From assembly GCA_016290135.1 (NCBI GenBank), contig JAEESW010000011.1:1-64000 (forward strand): a stretch of DNA of 64,000 nucleotides, written 5' to 3'. Below are positions 26,147 through 35,312 of this stretch, one piece after another. The notes beneath the pieces are model-generated. The model saw only the letters and a program-made list of their open reading frames with translations, had not been told where the DNA came from and searched no databases. Source of the DNA: a bacterium. GTDB lineage: Bacteria > UBP6 > UBA1177. The position numbers and the translations under genes are program-made. Numbering within the stretch: the first letter of the stretch is position 1; the number at the start of each line of letters is the position of its first letter.

Positions 26147-27136
26147 TTAGAAATAATTTTTTTCGAAACTTTTGGCGTATTCGGAGGCTTTCGAGTAGAA
26201 ATTCCTCAGGATCTGGAAATTCAACATGCTTTTTTCGGACATCTGGCGGCTTTCGGTGTGGTGAAAAACAAACGGCGAAACTATCGAATTGTCGAATTTC
26301 CGCAGGTAGTAGATCACTCCGCTTTTTTTGTCGCTGAAGATGTAGCCGCTTTTTCCGATGACCGCTTTTTCTTTGTATAAAGCATTCTTTTTAAGCGACG
26401 GATTTATGCTCGCAAGTCCGCGGAAAAAGGCGCGTGTCGCGTAGTTGCTGTAAATGAGTTCCATCGAACCGCCGAAGCCGCGCGACTGGTCGGATTCCAT
26501 GAGTTTCGCGAGGAACGGCAGATGGATATCTTCGTTTACTGGGGTCTCGAAAACAGGGACTAAGTTGTTGTTTTCGTGGAGGAATCGCACTCTCGGACAT
26601 CCTTTGAAAGGACCGTTTGTGATGCACGGCTGCAACTCGTAAGTGTCGGAAGTGAAATATTTTTCGCCGCTCCCTGCATCGAAAAGATAGACTTCCGAAA
26701 CGGTTCTTGCGGATGAATTTTTGTATCTGAGATAAAGCACCTCTCCAGATTTTTCGTCATAGAAAAAAGTAAGGGCGTCGCCTTCGCGGAAGCGGATCTT
26801 GAAGCCGTTCAGAAAATAGACGATCTCCTGAATGTTTTTGATTATCTGCTGCGGGATCTTAGTGTTGTATTTCCGGTTGAACGAATCGGAAATCGTCCCT
26901 TTGAGGACAAAATCCGCGAACAAAATATTTTCCCCTTTCGGCGAAAAAGTCCTGAACTGAGGCAGATCCACGTCGTAAGTAAGCGGGAAGTCGAGCGATG
27001 AGTGGTCGGTAGGATAGAGTTCGAAAGGTCTTTCCTCGTCTTCCTCTTTCGGAGCGGCGTCCTTGTTCAAGTATAGAAAAACATTGAGAAGAACTGAAAC
27101 AATAAGAACTGATGCGTAAGCGAAGCGGTTTTTCAC
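26147..27136 (-). CDS. Membrane-anchored protein resembling the accessory part of M23 endopeptidases, catalytic motifs absent
   Basis: 329 residues with an N-terminal anchor (YASVLIVSVLLNVFLYL). Residues 75-160 (LKGTISDSF, LNGFKIRFREGDALTFFYDE) look like the domain that precedes the peptidase in Csd3-type M23 enzymes. The region where the HxD and HxH zinc motifs should stand (about 225-300) reads SNYATRAFFRGLASINPSLK and shows neither. So this is probably a non-catalytic relative that modulates a wall hydrolase. Assignment is by pattern only. Confidence 0.5.
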   Translation of the reverse strand: MKNRFAYASVLIVSVLLNVFLYLNKDAAPKEEDEERPFELYPTDHSSLDFPLTYDVDLPQFRTFSPKGENILFADFVLKGTISDSFNRKYNTKIPQQIIKNIQEIVYFLNGFKIRFREGDALTFFYDEKSGEVLYLRYKNSSARTVSEVYLFDAGSGEKYFTSDTYELQPCITNGPFKGCPRVRFLHENNNLVPVFETPVNEDIHLPFLAKLMESDQSRGFGGSMELIYSNYATRAFFRGLASINPSLKKNALYKEKAVIGKSGYIFSDKKSGVIYYLRKFDNSIVSPFVFHHTESRQMSEKSMLNFQILRNFYSKASEYAKSFEKNYF

Positions 27137-27156
27137 GACTTTATCGGGAAAAGTGA

Positions 27157-28443
27157 CTATTTAAGCAGCATTTTAACAGGTTCCATTCCGGCCGGAGTTT
27201 TTTCTTCGATAGCTTTAAGCACTGCGCCGCCGCCTGTGAACATGTAGTATTTCGTGTTGTCGACAGCCGCCATGTAGGTGCCGGGAAGGAGTTTTTTGAA
27301 ATCCTGCAGCGTGTCGCCGCCGCCGTAAAGTTTGTTTGCGTCTTTATTTTTGTCGATGAGAGTATACATCGCCGCGGTGCCGCTGCCGAAATTCGGCGTG
27401 AAGCCCATTACAGCGTTTACGAAGAAAGTCTTCGCGTTTGCAAAGATCTCGGTGACTGCCGGATCTGCGAAAGTTTCAGGAGCTGCGTCAAGAACGAACT
27501 TGAGTTCCATTCCCGGTTTCAGATCCTTGAGCGCGACCGTTCTGTACTGGCCTTCGAATTTGCCGTCCATCGTGTCGGATTCGACGATGTATGGAAGTTC
27601 AACGATTTTTCCCGGGAATTTTGCCGAGAAATTGACGAATTTTTTAGCCGAAGCAACGTCTTCCTCCTCAACGCCTGCGATTTTTACGCCGTATTTCGCG
27701 CAGAGGTATGCGTTGTAGATGACTCCGCCGAGAACAAGGTGGTCAGCCTTTTCCAAAAGCGCCGAAAGCGGTTCGATCTTGGTGTCGAATTTCGATCCCG
27801 CGACTGCTGCGAGGAAAGGCCTTGCCGGCTCGTAGATGCGTTTCAGGTTCTCGATCTCTTTTTCCATCAGGATCCCTGCAAATGCGGGAAGGCGTTTTGC
27901 AACTCTTACAGTCGAAGTGTGGCTCTGCCATGAACCGAAAGCGTCGTTTACGAAAACATCGGCGATAGAGGCCATTTCGTCCGCAAGTTTGTCCGCTTTT
28001 TCGTCCTTTGCTTCCTCTCCTGCGAACCAGCGCGTGTTCGGAAGGTAGATCATGTCGATCTTTCCCGATCTGAGCTCGTCGAGAAGCGGATCCATAACAT
28101 CTTTGCAGAGGCTTTTGTATCCGAAAGCGTCTTCTGCCTTGAATTCGGGAACTTTGATCCTAAGTGAGAGTTTTTTCTCGAGATATTTGACTACCGGGAG
28201 AACGGAAGTCTTCTCTTCCATCGTGATCTCGCCCGTTTTTTTGTCTTTCGGACGGCCTACGTGAGTCATAAGGATAGGTCTTCCGCCTTTTGCATAGATC
28301 CTACAGATGGTAGCGAAAGTCGAGTCGATTCTGTAAGGATCTTCGATTTTTCCTTTTTTAACAACATTGTGGTCAACGCGGACAAGAACGATCTTTCCCT
28401 GCAGGTCCGCATCCTGCAAAGTTTTCAGCGTAAGATTTTCCAT
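27157..28443 (-). CDS. pgk: Phosphoglycerate kinase
   Basis: 428 residues. The N-terminal 3-PG site shows VLVRVDHN, YRIDSTFATI and MTHVGRPKD; DVFVNDAFGSWQSHTSTVRV is the family hallmark. The nucleotide domain has GSKFDTKIEPL and the C-terminal GGGDTLQDF ... FTGGGAVLKAI. The enzyme makes ATP in glycolysis. It is slightly longer than usual (about 395-415), and His replaces the usual Phe in RVDFN. GGGAGA precedes the start. A lipoprotein gene lies 21 bases downstream of it. Confidence 0.95.
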   Translation of the reverse strand: MENLTLKTLQDADLQGKIVLVRVDHNVVKKGKIEDPYRIDSTFATICRIYAKGGRPILMTHVGRPKDKKTGEITMEEKTSVLPVVKYLEKKLSLRIKVPEFKAEDAFGYKSLCKDVMDPLLDELRSGKIDMIYLPNTRWFAGEEAKDEKADKLADEMASIADVFVNDAFGSWQSHTSTVRVAKRLPAFAGILMEKEIENLKRIYEPARPFLAAVAGSKFDTKIEPLSALLEKADHLVLGGVIYNAYLCAKYGVKIAGVEEEDVASAKKFVNFSAKFPGKIVELPYIVESDTMDGKFEGQYRTVALKDLKPGMELKFVLDAAPETFADPAVTEIFANAKTFFVNAVMGFTPNFGSGTAAMYTLIDKNKDANKLYGGGDTLQDFKKLLPGTYMAAVDNTKYYMFTGGGAVLKAIEEKTPAGMEPVKMLLK

Positions 28444-28464
28444 TTTTTTCTCCCGTTTTAAAAG

Positions 28465-29262
28465 TTATCCTTTGACACAGACACGCTTGGTTGTGTCGCA
28501 TACGCTGCTGCCGTAGAAGCAGGTCCCGCCGGCTGCGACACAGTCAGGCATGCACGCACTGTTGTAGCAGAGATAGCCGCTTCCGCAGTCTGCACCAGAA
28601 GTACAGCGGGTGTAGCAAAGTCCGTCACCCCAGCTGCCCAAAGCAACATATACTCCGCCGTAGTTGTCGCAAGCTTTGTGATCTGTCATATCGCACATGA
28701 AAGTGCAGTAGCCGTCACTCGTAAATCCGTCTGAAGCTGTTGCGCAGACCATGATCTGCTCATTGTCTCCACTTCCGTATGTCAAAGTGCAGTCATCCTC
28801 AGAAGCGCAGGTAGAGCCTACAGCTCCGTTAGCAGGACGCGGGCCGGATCCTTCATTCCCGGGATCGGTTTCACCAGGATTTGTCGGATCGTCAGTCGGA
28901 TCTGTCGGGTCGTCAGTCGGGTTGGTCGGGTCATCCGTCGGGTTATCTGTCGGGTTATCTGTCGGATCGTCTGTCGGGTTCGTCGGGTCATCAGTCGGAT
29001 CTGTCGGGTCATCCGTCGGGTTTGTCGGATCGTCTGTCGGATCTGCCGTCGTATCAGCTGTCGTATCAGCATCGGTATCTGTTGCAGTATCTGCACCAGA
29101 ATCAGTTGTGTCCGCATCAGTATCCGACTGAGTATCAGCAGTTGTATCGGCCGTGGTGTCACCAGTTTCCGTATCAGCGGCATCTTCATCGTCACTGCCG
29201 CATGAAACGAAGAAAAGCATTGAAATCAAAGCGAGAATCGCAATCAAGGAAATTTTTTTCAT
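28465..29262 (-). CDS. Lipoprotein with DPT repeat linker and Cys-rich C-terminal domain
   Basis: 265 residues. Leader KKISLIAILALISMLFFVSCG ends in a lipobox, followed by Asp/Thr-rich repeats (DPTDDPTNPT type) to about residue 140. The last 120 residues contain about 18 cysteines in C.(2-5)C patterns (STCASEDDCTL, GYCTFMCDM, GADCGSGYLCYNSACMPDC), like the disulphide-rich surface modules common in deltaproteobacterial/Myxococcota-type secreted proteins. Presumably extracellular, binding role unknown. GGAG before the ATG. Confidence 0.7.
   Translation of the reverse strand: MKKISLIAILALISMLFFVSCGSDDEDAADTETGDTTADTTADTQSDTDADTTDSGADTATDTDADTTADTTADPTDDPTNPTDDPTDPTDDPTNPTDDPTDNPTDNPTDDPTNPTDDPTDPTDDPTNPGETDPGNEGSGPRPANGAVGSTCASEDDCTLTYGSGDNEQIMVCATASDGFTSDGYCTFMCDMTDHKACDNYGGVYVALGSWGDGLCYTRCTSGADCGSGYLCYNSACMPDCVAAGGTCFYGSSVCDTTKRVCVKG
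28862..29046. repeat. Coding 15/30-bp tandem repeats (DPT linker)
   Basis: GTCGGATCGTCAGTCGGATC-like units on the plus strand encode the alternating DPTD/DPTN linker of the minus-strand lipoprotein. Unit borders are irregular, mixing five-, eight- and ten-residue periods. Confidence 0.75.
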
Positions 29263-29283
29263 CGTAATTTCTCCATAAAAAAG

Positions 29284-30012
29284 TTATTTTGTCTTAGGCT
29301 GGACCGTTTCCGGAGCCGATTTGTCGGCGTAACCTGCCGGGAGCATAAGTTCTATCTTCTTGAGATCCGATCTCATCATTTTTTTCACCGTTGTCTTGAT
29401 CTCGGGCATCTTCGGGTTCTGCGAAAGTTTGACCGATTTTACAACCGTTCCAATCTCTACGAATTTATCTTCGACCTGAGCTTCAACAGTGCGGTATTTT
29501 ACAAGGTTGTCCGGAAGAATGGCTGTAAATTTCTTTTTAAATTCAAGCAGTTGCTTGTTTTTCATCTCCGGAGTGACCCAAACTTTGGAATAAGGTTTTC
29601 CGTCAACTATGACGCTCCAGACTTCGCAGTTCCATTTTTCTACAGTTTCGTTTCCCTGCTTTTCGAATGTAACTTTCGGGAGGACTTTGTCAGGATCGAC
29701 AGCTCCCTGCTTTTCCTTGAGGTCGTTGAAAAGCTGCTGCGCAAATTCGATGTATTTGCTGATCTTGAATGTCTGGAAAGTTTTGTATTTGTGGTTTACG
29801 ATCGTGATCTTGTCGGCATTGAGGTCAACAAGAGTCTCAGTCTCGCCGTTCGGCGAAGTGTTTACGACTTTCATCGCGCTGTCCGAGATCACAACAGTTT
29901 TCTCAGCGACAGTTCCGTTCACATTGATCTCTTCCTGCGTCTCCCAGATATCGGCCGCAAAAAGCGACGAACAGGCAAAAACCATACTCAAAACAAACAA
30001 AAATTTTTTCAT
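29284..30012 (-). CDS. Secreted DUF4412-like protein
   Basis: 242 residues with a cleavable signal peptide (KKFLFVLSMVFACSSLFA, then ADIWETQEE). The body reads like a one-domain lipoprotein-sorting or DUF4412-like fold: TVAEKTVVISDSAMKVVNTS, LVDLNADKITIVNHKYKTFQ. Such proteins measure or carry hydrophobic ligands in the periplasm. Ends 21 bases before the Cys-rich lipoprotein gene, so the two may be co-transcribed. Domain call by pattern, not certain. Confidence 0.55.
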   Translation of the reverse strand: MKKFLFVLSMVFACSSLFAADIWETQEEINVNGTVAEKTVVISDSAMKVVNTSPNGETETLVDLNADKITIVNHKYKTFQTFKISKYIEFAQQLFNDLKEKQGAVDPDKVLPKVTFEKQGNETVEKWNCEVWSVIVDGKPYSKVWVTPEMKNKQLLEFKKKFTAILPDNLVKYRTVEAQVEDKFVEIGTVVKSVKLSQNPKMPEIKTTVKKMMRSDLKKIELMLPAGYADKSAPETVQPKTK

Positions 30013-30181
30013 ATCTCACCTCTAAAAAAATCAAAACCGGTATAGTTTAGTCATTTTCTTTTTTTTCTCAATACCTTTAAGAATTTTCTTTCGCGCAGGA
30101 AAACATCTTTTTGTTGCAATTTATTTTCTAATGCATATTTTCTATTTTGTGGATTTTGTATTAGGTGAAATTTTAATTTGT

Positions 30182-31504
30182 ATGTTGAAAATAAAGACGG
30201 CATATTTTTCAATATTTTTAGTGGTTGCGGTATTTTTGTTCTCAATGATTAGAGATTCTTATTCCAGTGATTCGATAGAGCCGTATAGCCCCGAATTTAT
30301 TGAAAATCTGCAGGGCCGCCTCGAAAGGCAGACTGCAACTATTGGAAATCACGAGTTTATTATGGCGCTTGCAACAGGAAAACGAGATTTTTCCCCAAAA
30401 TTCAGGCACGATCTTGCTGTTACCGGAACGATGCATCTTGTCGCGATCTCGGCATTCCACACGGGAATCATGGTGCTCATTTTCGGATCCTTTTTTGGTT
30501 CGCTTCTCTTTTTCGTGCCGCTGCGTCCTTATGCGAAAAATATCCTGCTCTTTTTTCTCAAAATAGCGGCTTCGGCATACTATTTTTTCATGACCGGCGC
30601 TTCGATCCCGACTCTCCGCTCGCTCGCTTTTATGCTTTTTTTCGATTTTTTTATGATTTTCGGCACATTCCCGCATCCCGTCTTCGTATTTTTTGCATCT
30701 CTTGCCGCAGTCGCGCTCCTTATACCGGGAAGTTCGCTTTCGATGAGCTTCCTGATGAGCGCATTGTGCGTTGCAACAGTCCTTAAGATCTGGAGAGTTT
30801 TGCCGAGATCTGTAATGATCTCGCTTGTTTGTGTTTCGGTGACAGTGAATTGGATCCTTCTGGTAGTGAATGCGGAACTTTCCGGTACTTTTTCAGTTTT
30901 TGCCCCTTTCGTGAACTTTTTTGTGATCCCTGTCGTCTCGCTTGCAGTGCCTTTCGTGACTATGGCACAGTTTCTGATCCCGTTTTCAGAAGGTGTAGCG
31001 GCTTTTATGCTCAGAATCGCTGATTTCACCATTGCCCCGGCATCTTTTTTGGTCTCTTTTTTTGCCGGAACTGCCGAAAAAACCGCAGTTCCTATAGTTC
31101 AGGTCCCCGTTTTTATAAAAATCATTTTTGCCGCCTCCTTTTTCTCTGCCCTGTATTTCAGAAATAAAATCAAACACTTGTCTTTGGTAATAAATATTTT
31201 GAGCGCACTTTTTTTCTTTGTCGGTATCTCTTCAACTGACGAATTAAAAAGATCTGACCAATTTGGCAGCAAGGCTTTCTGCGTGAAGGAAAGCGTCACT
31301 TCCGGCAGGATTTTTTTCGACAGATATGCGAAAAATCCGGCTTTCAACACCTACTTTTTGACAAATATCGAGCGTTTTTCGGCTGAGTGCGGCATAACGG
31401 AAGTCCTTTCGGTCCACTTTCCGGGTAAACTCACCGAAAAGCAGGAAAGAGCTTTGAGAAAAAAAATCCGCTTCAAAAATGCAAAATTTTATTCAAGAGA
31501 GTAA
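30182..31504 (+). CDS. Minimal ComEC/Rec2-type membrane domain protein
   Basis: 440 residues from ATG 30182 (a longer frame from 30131 has no ribosome site either). Contains the ComEC competence-domain signature HLVAISAFHTGIMVLIFGSF and SIPTLRSLAFMLFFDFFM, with about ten membrane helices. The N-terminal OB-like domain is reduced to about 60 residues and the C-terminal metallo-beta-lactamase domain is absent; after the last helix there are only about 100 hydrophilic residues. ComEC imports single-stranded DNA during transformation; whether this short form does is open. Confidence 0.7.
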   Translation: MLKIKTAYFSIFLVVAVFLFSMIRDSYSSDSIEPYSPEFIENLQGRLERQTATIGNHEFIMALATGKRDFSPKFRHDLAVTGTMHLVAISAFHTGIMVLIFGSFFGSLLFFVPLRPYAKNILLFFLKIAASAYYFFMTGASIPTLRSLAFMLFFDFFMIFGTFPHPVFVFFASLAAVALLIPGSSLSMSFLMSALCVATVLKIWRVLPRSVMISLVCVSVTVNWILLVVNAELSGTFSVFAPFVNFFVIPVVSLAVPFVTMAQFLIPFSEGVAAFMLRIADFTIAPASFLVSFFAGTAEKTAVPIVQVPVFIKIIFAASFFSALYFRNKIKHLSLVINILSALFFFVGISSTDELKRSDQFGSKAFCVKESVTSGRIFFDRYAKNPAFNTYFLTNIERFSAECGITEVLSVHFPGKLTEKQERALRKKIRFKNAKFYSRE

Positions 31505-31548
31505 ATTTTGTGCTATATTAGTGCGTTTTGGATTTTCGGAGGTGAAAA

Positions 31549-31923
31549 ATGGGCAAAAAAAAGAGCAGCGGCAGCTTCGGTTCATTGATTTTTAAAATCG
31601 TCAAAATCGCGGTTTTCATTTTTCTTCTGGCAAACTTCTGCTGGAACGGCAAGCCCTTGTGGAAAAACATAATTCCGGCCGGCAGCGATGCGGTAGAAAA
31701 AAGCGGCAAAGTCATCAAAGACGAGGCTGAAAAAGTGCAAAAAGCAGTAAAAGACGCTTCCAAAGACGCAGAAAAAGCGGCAAAAAAGGCAGTCGACGAA
31801 ACCAAAAAAGCGGCTGAAGACGCAAAAGATTCGATAAAAGAGGCAACAAGCACAGCCAGCGACATTACTGAAGAAGAAGAAAAAGAACTCGAAAAAATAA
31901 TCGAGCAGAATTTGAAAAAGTAA
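31549..31923 (+). CDS. Small membrane-anchored Lys/Ala/Glu coiled-coil protein
   Basis: 124 residues with GGAGG before the ATG. One hydrophobic anchor (IFKIVKIAVFIFLLANFCW) is followed by about 75 residues of amphipathic heptad-like repeats (KDEAEKVQKAVKDASKDAEK). It resembles apolipoprotein- or LEA-like helices that coat membranes. No specific family. Eighteen bases before rpiB. Confidence 0.6.
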   Translation: MGKKKSSGSFGSLIFKIVKIAVFIFLLANFCWNGKPLWKNIIPAGSDAVEKSGKVIKDEAEKVQKAVKDASKDAEKAAKKAVDETKKAAEDAKDSIKEATSTASDITEEEEKELEKIIEQNLKK

Positions 31924-31941
31924 CGATTTCAGGAGTTTACA

Positions 31942-32373
31942 ATGATAATTTCAGCCGGTGCCGATCACGGCGGATTCGAACTCAAAGACAAACTTGCGGC
32001 AGTGCTGCGTGAAGAGGGCTATGAAGTCATCGACAACGGGACAAATTCGCCCGATTCAGTCGACTATCCCGATTTTGCACAGGCGGTTGCTCGCGACATT
32101 CTTGAAAAACGTGCCGATTTCGGTCTTTTAGTCTGCGGCTCGGGAATAGGGATCTCGATCGCGGCAAACCGTTTCAAAGGGATCCGCGCGGCACTCGTCA
32201 CAAATCCCGACTACGCCCGCCTTTCGCGGCAGCACAACAATGCCAACATCATCGCTTTCGGCGGCAGGTTCACCTCTTTCGAAGACGCGGAAAAGTGGCT
32301 CAAAATTTTCCTTTCGACCCCGTTTGAAGGCGGACGTCACGAACGCAGGATCGAAAAAATCGATTTGATTTAG
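31942..32373 (+). CDS. rpiB: Ribose 5-phosphate isomerase B
   Basis: 143 residues. GADHGGFELKDKL at the N-terminus, the catalytic Cys in LVCGSGIGISIAANRFKGIR, and HNNANIIAFGGRF are diagnostic of the RpiB/LacAB family. It interconverts ribose 5-phosphate and ribulose 5-phosphate in the pentose phosphate pathway. Length typical. Confidence 0.95.
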   Translation: MIISAGADHGGFELKDKLAAVLREEGYEVIDNGTNSPDSVDYPDFAQAVARDILEKRADFGLLVCGSGIGISIAANRFKGIRAALVTNPDYARLSRQHNNANIIAFGGRFTSFEDAEKWLKIFLSTPFEGGRHERRIEKIDLI

Positions 32374-32377
32374 AGGG

Positions 32378-32441
32378 AACGGCGGCATAATTTTTCGGGA
32401 TTCCGGGATTCCGATATCACGATATAACGACCGCCGCCGAA
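32378..32441. repeat. Intergenic palindromic repeat, copy 2
   Basis: CGGCGGCATAAT at one end and GACCGCCGCCG at the other enclose GATTCCGATATCACGATATA. Reverse-complemented, it aligns with the 42634-42694 element (TCGTnATATCG near one end, CATAAT(T) near the other). It lies between the convergent rpiB and citF-like genes, where a bidirectional terminator would be expected. Confidence 0.55.
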
Positions 32442-32455
32442 GAAAAAATTAAGAC

Positions 32456-34021
32456 CTATTTCGGCATTGCTCTTTTGATCGTGTCAAGAAGTGTTCCGTC
32501 ACGCCATTCGATAACGTGAACGACCTCGTCGGTAGTGGGTTTCGGCTTCGGAATGACACCGAAACTTTCCGCTTTTTCTTTCGATTTCGCGAGAAGTTCG
32601 TCCATTGAAATGATGTTGAGACCGTATTTTTTGCCGTTTTCAAGGATCGCTTCTTTGTATGAAGACCTGCTCTTCGGGTTGATGCAGACATAATCTTCAG
32701 TGACGACGACGTCGATGACCTCTCCGGGAGTGGTGCGGGTGTAGACTTGCTCGACGATCTTCGGGAATCCTTTTCCGTCCTTGCCGGTTGCAAGCGGAAC
32801 GAACATGATCGTGAGGTCTGCTCCTGCCGCGACATCCTGTCCGCCGCCGATCCCGCCGATGATCCTGCCGGAAGCGCAGACTGTGTTGACATTGAAATCG
32901 CGGTCAACTTCGAGAGCCGAAAGAACTGCGACGTCAAGCATATTTACTGCACATTCCTTGTTTGCGATGGAAGCGTAAAAACCGGTTGAAATAGCAATAT
33001 GGAACGGGTTCATGAGAAGCGATTTGATAACTTTTTCGCTCGGCTCGAAGAGTTGTCCGTGGAAAATGTGGCGCAACGTTCCTTCTTCAAGCATTTCGAC
33101 GTGCATCGAAGTTATGCCGCCGATCGCGAAATTCGCCGTGATGTTGTTTTCCTTGAGATACTGCCTGATGTTGTCGAGAACGATAAGTCCTGCACCGCTT
33201 CCTACCTGGAAAGCGAAACCGTCTTTCATGACGCCTGCAGCCTTCATGATGTTGGTGACGTTCTCCGCGATCTGAGCGTTGAACTTGTTGGAGCGGATCT
33301 TCTCGAAATCGAGCGTTCCCGAACCGATTCCCTCGGAAAGTCCCGGTTTCTCCATCGGAACTACGAAATCGGTGAGTTCCATCGTTATTTCAGCCGGAAT
33401 GAGAGTTTCTTCCGAAACCGTTCCTGCAAGAAGGCAGGTGTAGTCGGCATATTCCGCATCGGCAGTAGCTAAACCGAGCGGTCCGCAGTATTCGTCGGGA
33501 TTTCCCATTACACCGTTTGCGTTTCCGTGAATATCGGCCATCGGAACGGGAAGGAATGCAAGTTTTACGTGAACTTCTCCGACCTGAAGCTTGCGGACTC
33601 TGTTGCCGTGGCTGAGTCCCACGCCGACCCACGGAAGAAGGTCGCCGGCAACGAGGTGGTTTCCCATCGCTCTGTAAATATTGCCATAAATACCTGTAAT
33701 TATTCCGTCTTTAAATGCTTCATAAAGCCACGGATCAGTGTGGTCAAAAATCGCGTTTCCGTAAAGAACGATGTTTCTTTTGCCGTGCTCGCGGAGCTTT
33801 GAAACGACCGCCTCAAGGCCTCTGTCGCCCGTTCTGTAGTAGTGCGGATAGCTGATGACATCGCCGTCATTCAGAATTTCGATAACTTCATCAAGCGTCT
33901 TTACCTTGCTTTTGCCGCGCGGAATGAAGGCAGGAGTCTTTCTCGGAGCGAAATGGGTGAAAAGATTCGACTCATCGAAAGCCGAAACGAAATTTTTGTA
34001 CTCTTTGCCGTTGAATTTCAT
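32456..34021 (-). CDS. citF: Citrate lyase alpha subunit-like CoA transferase, solitary
   Basis: 521 residues from ATG 34021, with GGGAGGG upstream. It aligns in style with CitF over its length: YPHYYRTGDRGLEAVVSKL near 70, GLSHGNRVRKLQVGEVHVKL, GMSGP-like QVGSGAGLIVLDNIRQYL, and GRIIGGIGGGQDVAAGADLT. CitF transfers the acyl-carrier thioester to citrate. No citD, citE, citC, citG or citX lies in this window, so the protein may work with distant partners or as a stand-alone CoA transferase for another acid. Confidence 0.8.
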   Translation of the reverse strand: MKFNGKEYKNFVSAFDESNLFTHFAPRKTPAFIPRGKSKVKTLDEVIEILNDGDVISYPHYYRTGDRGLEAVVSKLREHGKRNIVLYGNAIFDHTDPWLYEAFKDGIITGIYGNIYRAMGNHLVAGDLLPWVGVGLSHGNRVRKLQVGEVHVKLAFLPVPMADIHGNANGVMGNPDEYCGPLGLATADAEYADYTCLLAGTVSEETLIPAEITMELTDFVVPMEKPGLSEGIGSGTLDFEKIRSNKFNAQIAENVTNIMKAAGVMKDGFAFQVGSGAGLIVLDNIRQYLKENNITANFAIGGITSMHVEMLEEGTLRHIFHGQLFEPSEKVIKSLLMNPFHIAISTGFYASIANKECAVNMLDVAVLSALEVDRDFNVNTVCASGRIIGGIGGGQDVAAGADLTIMFVPLATGKDGKGFPKIVEQVYTRTTPGEVIDVVVTEDYVCINPKSRSSYKEAILENGKKYGLNIISMDELLAKSKEKAESFGVIPKPKPTTDEVVHVIEWRDGTLLDTIKRAMPK

Positions 34022-34142
34022 GAATCCCTCCCGAAAAATTAGTTCAAAAAACTTAAAAACGGGCAATCATAGTGCTTTTGCAGGCAATAGCAATTTATCG
34101 CCTAGTCATTTTTTACACTTTTAAGAGCTGGATTTCACGGAT

Positions 34143-35213
34143 TTATACCGACGGAGTTGTGAAAACTCTCCAGAATCCCTGGTCATCCTTTTCTATGTAT
34201 CCGTTTTTCTGAAGCGACTGCAGCATTTTCTGCAGGGCAGAGCGGTTTATTCCGATTTCATTCTGAAGATATGACAAGGTCGCCTTCGGTTCGATCTGGA
34301 GCTCGCGGAGGATCTTCCCGTAAGTCGGAGTCCTGAAAGCTATGCGCTCTCCGTCATACCACCAGACATTTTCGTCTTTTTCAGTCACAAAAAGGATGTC
34401 GTTTTCCACTTCGTGCGTTATCAGTTCGACCATGTATTTGTGAAACGGGCGGATATTTTTCAAAGAGGCTTTTACTCCGTCTGACGGTATCGGACCGACT
34501 ATCAGATCGGCGCTGTGCAGCGCGTCAAGATACTCCTTTTTCAGGCGGCTGCGCACAACTATCATGGGCAGACCGTGCCTTGAAAGAATATAGTTGACCA
34601 AGAGCCTTGCGATACGCCCGTTACCGTCCTCAAACGGATGAATGCGGATAAACCTGTAATGAAATAGAACCGCTATATCTACAGGCGAAAACAAATCATC
34701 CTGCTCAGCCTTATTGTACCAGTCCACAAGATCAGCCATAAATGCCGGAGTCTCCTCTGGAGATGCATAATCAAAACGCTCGCCGTAACGGGTTATGACG
34801 CTGTTCGGACGAGTCTTGTACTGCCCGGCGTGGACCGTGTAACCGACCTGCATCCCGTCAGGAAGCGTGCGCGAAACATCATAATCCTCGCGTATCAAAG
34901 TTTTGTGCAGAGCCCTGATAAAATTCTGAGTAAGCGGCTGCTGTGCTTCCGCAGCCTCATTCAGCATCATTTTCAAACCGAGATCACTTGCCTTCATCTC
35001 CTCGTATTCACGAAAATCTGCCACGCCGATCACTTTGTCAAAAAGCAGGAGAAGTTCCGTCTGCCCGTAAGTGAGAGTATTTCCTTCAATGTGGTTGCTA
35101 TTGTAGTTGAAATCGACGGTGAAACGACGGCTCAACCTCCCCTTGTCGATTTCAGAAAGCGGCTGCAGCCGCTCCCATCTTTCCAATGCGCTCAAAAGTT
35201 TTTTGTTTTCCAT
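34143..35213 (-). CDS. Fic-family protein with C-terminal winged helix
   Basis: 356 residues from ATG 35213 (GGAGG six bases upstream; a longer frame to 35285 runs through the operator). The Fic motif HPFEDGNGRIARLL is complete, and an inhibitory-type alpha-helix motif is suggested by FNYNSNHIEGNTLTYGQ (S/TxxxE(G)N) near the N-terminus. The C-terminus (EIGINRSALQKMLQSLQKNG) is a helix-turn-helix, as in Fic proteins that regulate themselves. Fic enzymes AMPylate target proteins. Two palindromic sites upstream are likely its own operators. Confidence 0.9.
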   Translation of the reverse strand: MENKKLLSALERWERLQPLSEIDKGRLSRRFTVDFNYNSNHIEGNTLTYGQTELLLLFDKVIGVADFREYEEMKASDLGLKMMLNEAAEAQQPLTQNFIRALHKTLIREDYDVSRTLPDGMQVGYTVHAGQYKTRPNSVITRYGERFDYASPEETPAFMADLVDWYNKAEQDDLFSPVDIAVLFHYRFIRIHPFEDGNGRIARLLVNYILSRHGLPMIVVRSRLKKEYLDALHSADLIVGPIPSDGVKASLKNIRPFHKYMVELITHEVENDILFVTEKDENVWWYDGERIAFRTPTYGKILRELQIEPKATLSYLQNEIGINRSALQKMLQSLQKNGYIEKDDQGFWRVFTTPSV

Positions 35214-35238
35214 GAAAGCCTCCGAACCACCAATTTCG

Positions 35239-35254
35239 GTGGTAACATTACCAC
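35239..35254. promoter_or_regulatory. Palindromic operator site 1 of the Fic gene
   Basis: GTGGTAACATTACCAC, a perfect 16-base palindrome, 26 bases before the Fic start. Shares its half-site with site 2. Lies where RNA polymerase should bind for the minus-strand gene. Confidence 0.65.
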
Positions 35255-35312
35255 TTAAAATACCATTTTTTTGGTTAATACGCAAGATTTTTTGTTAAAA
35301 ACCACTCAATAA

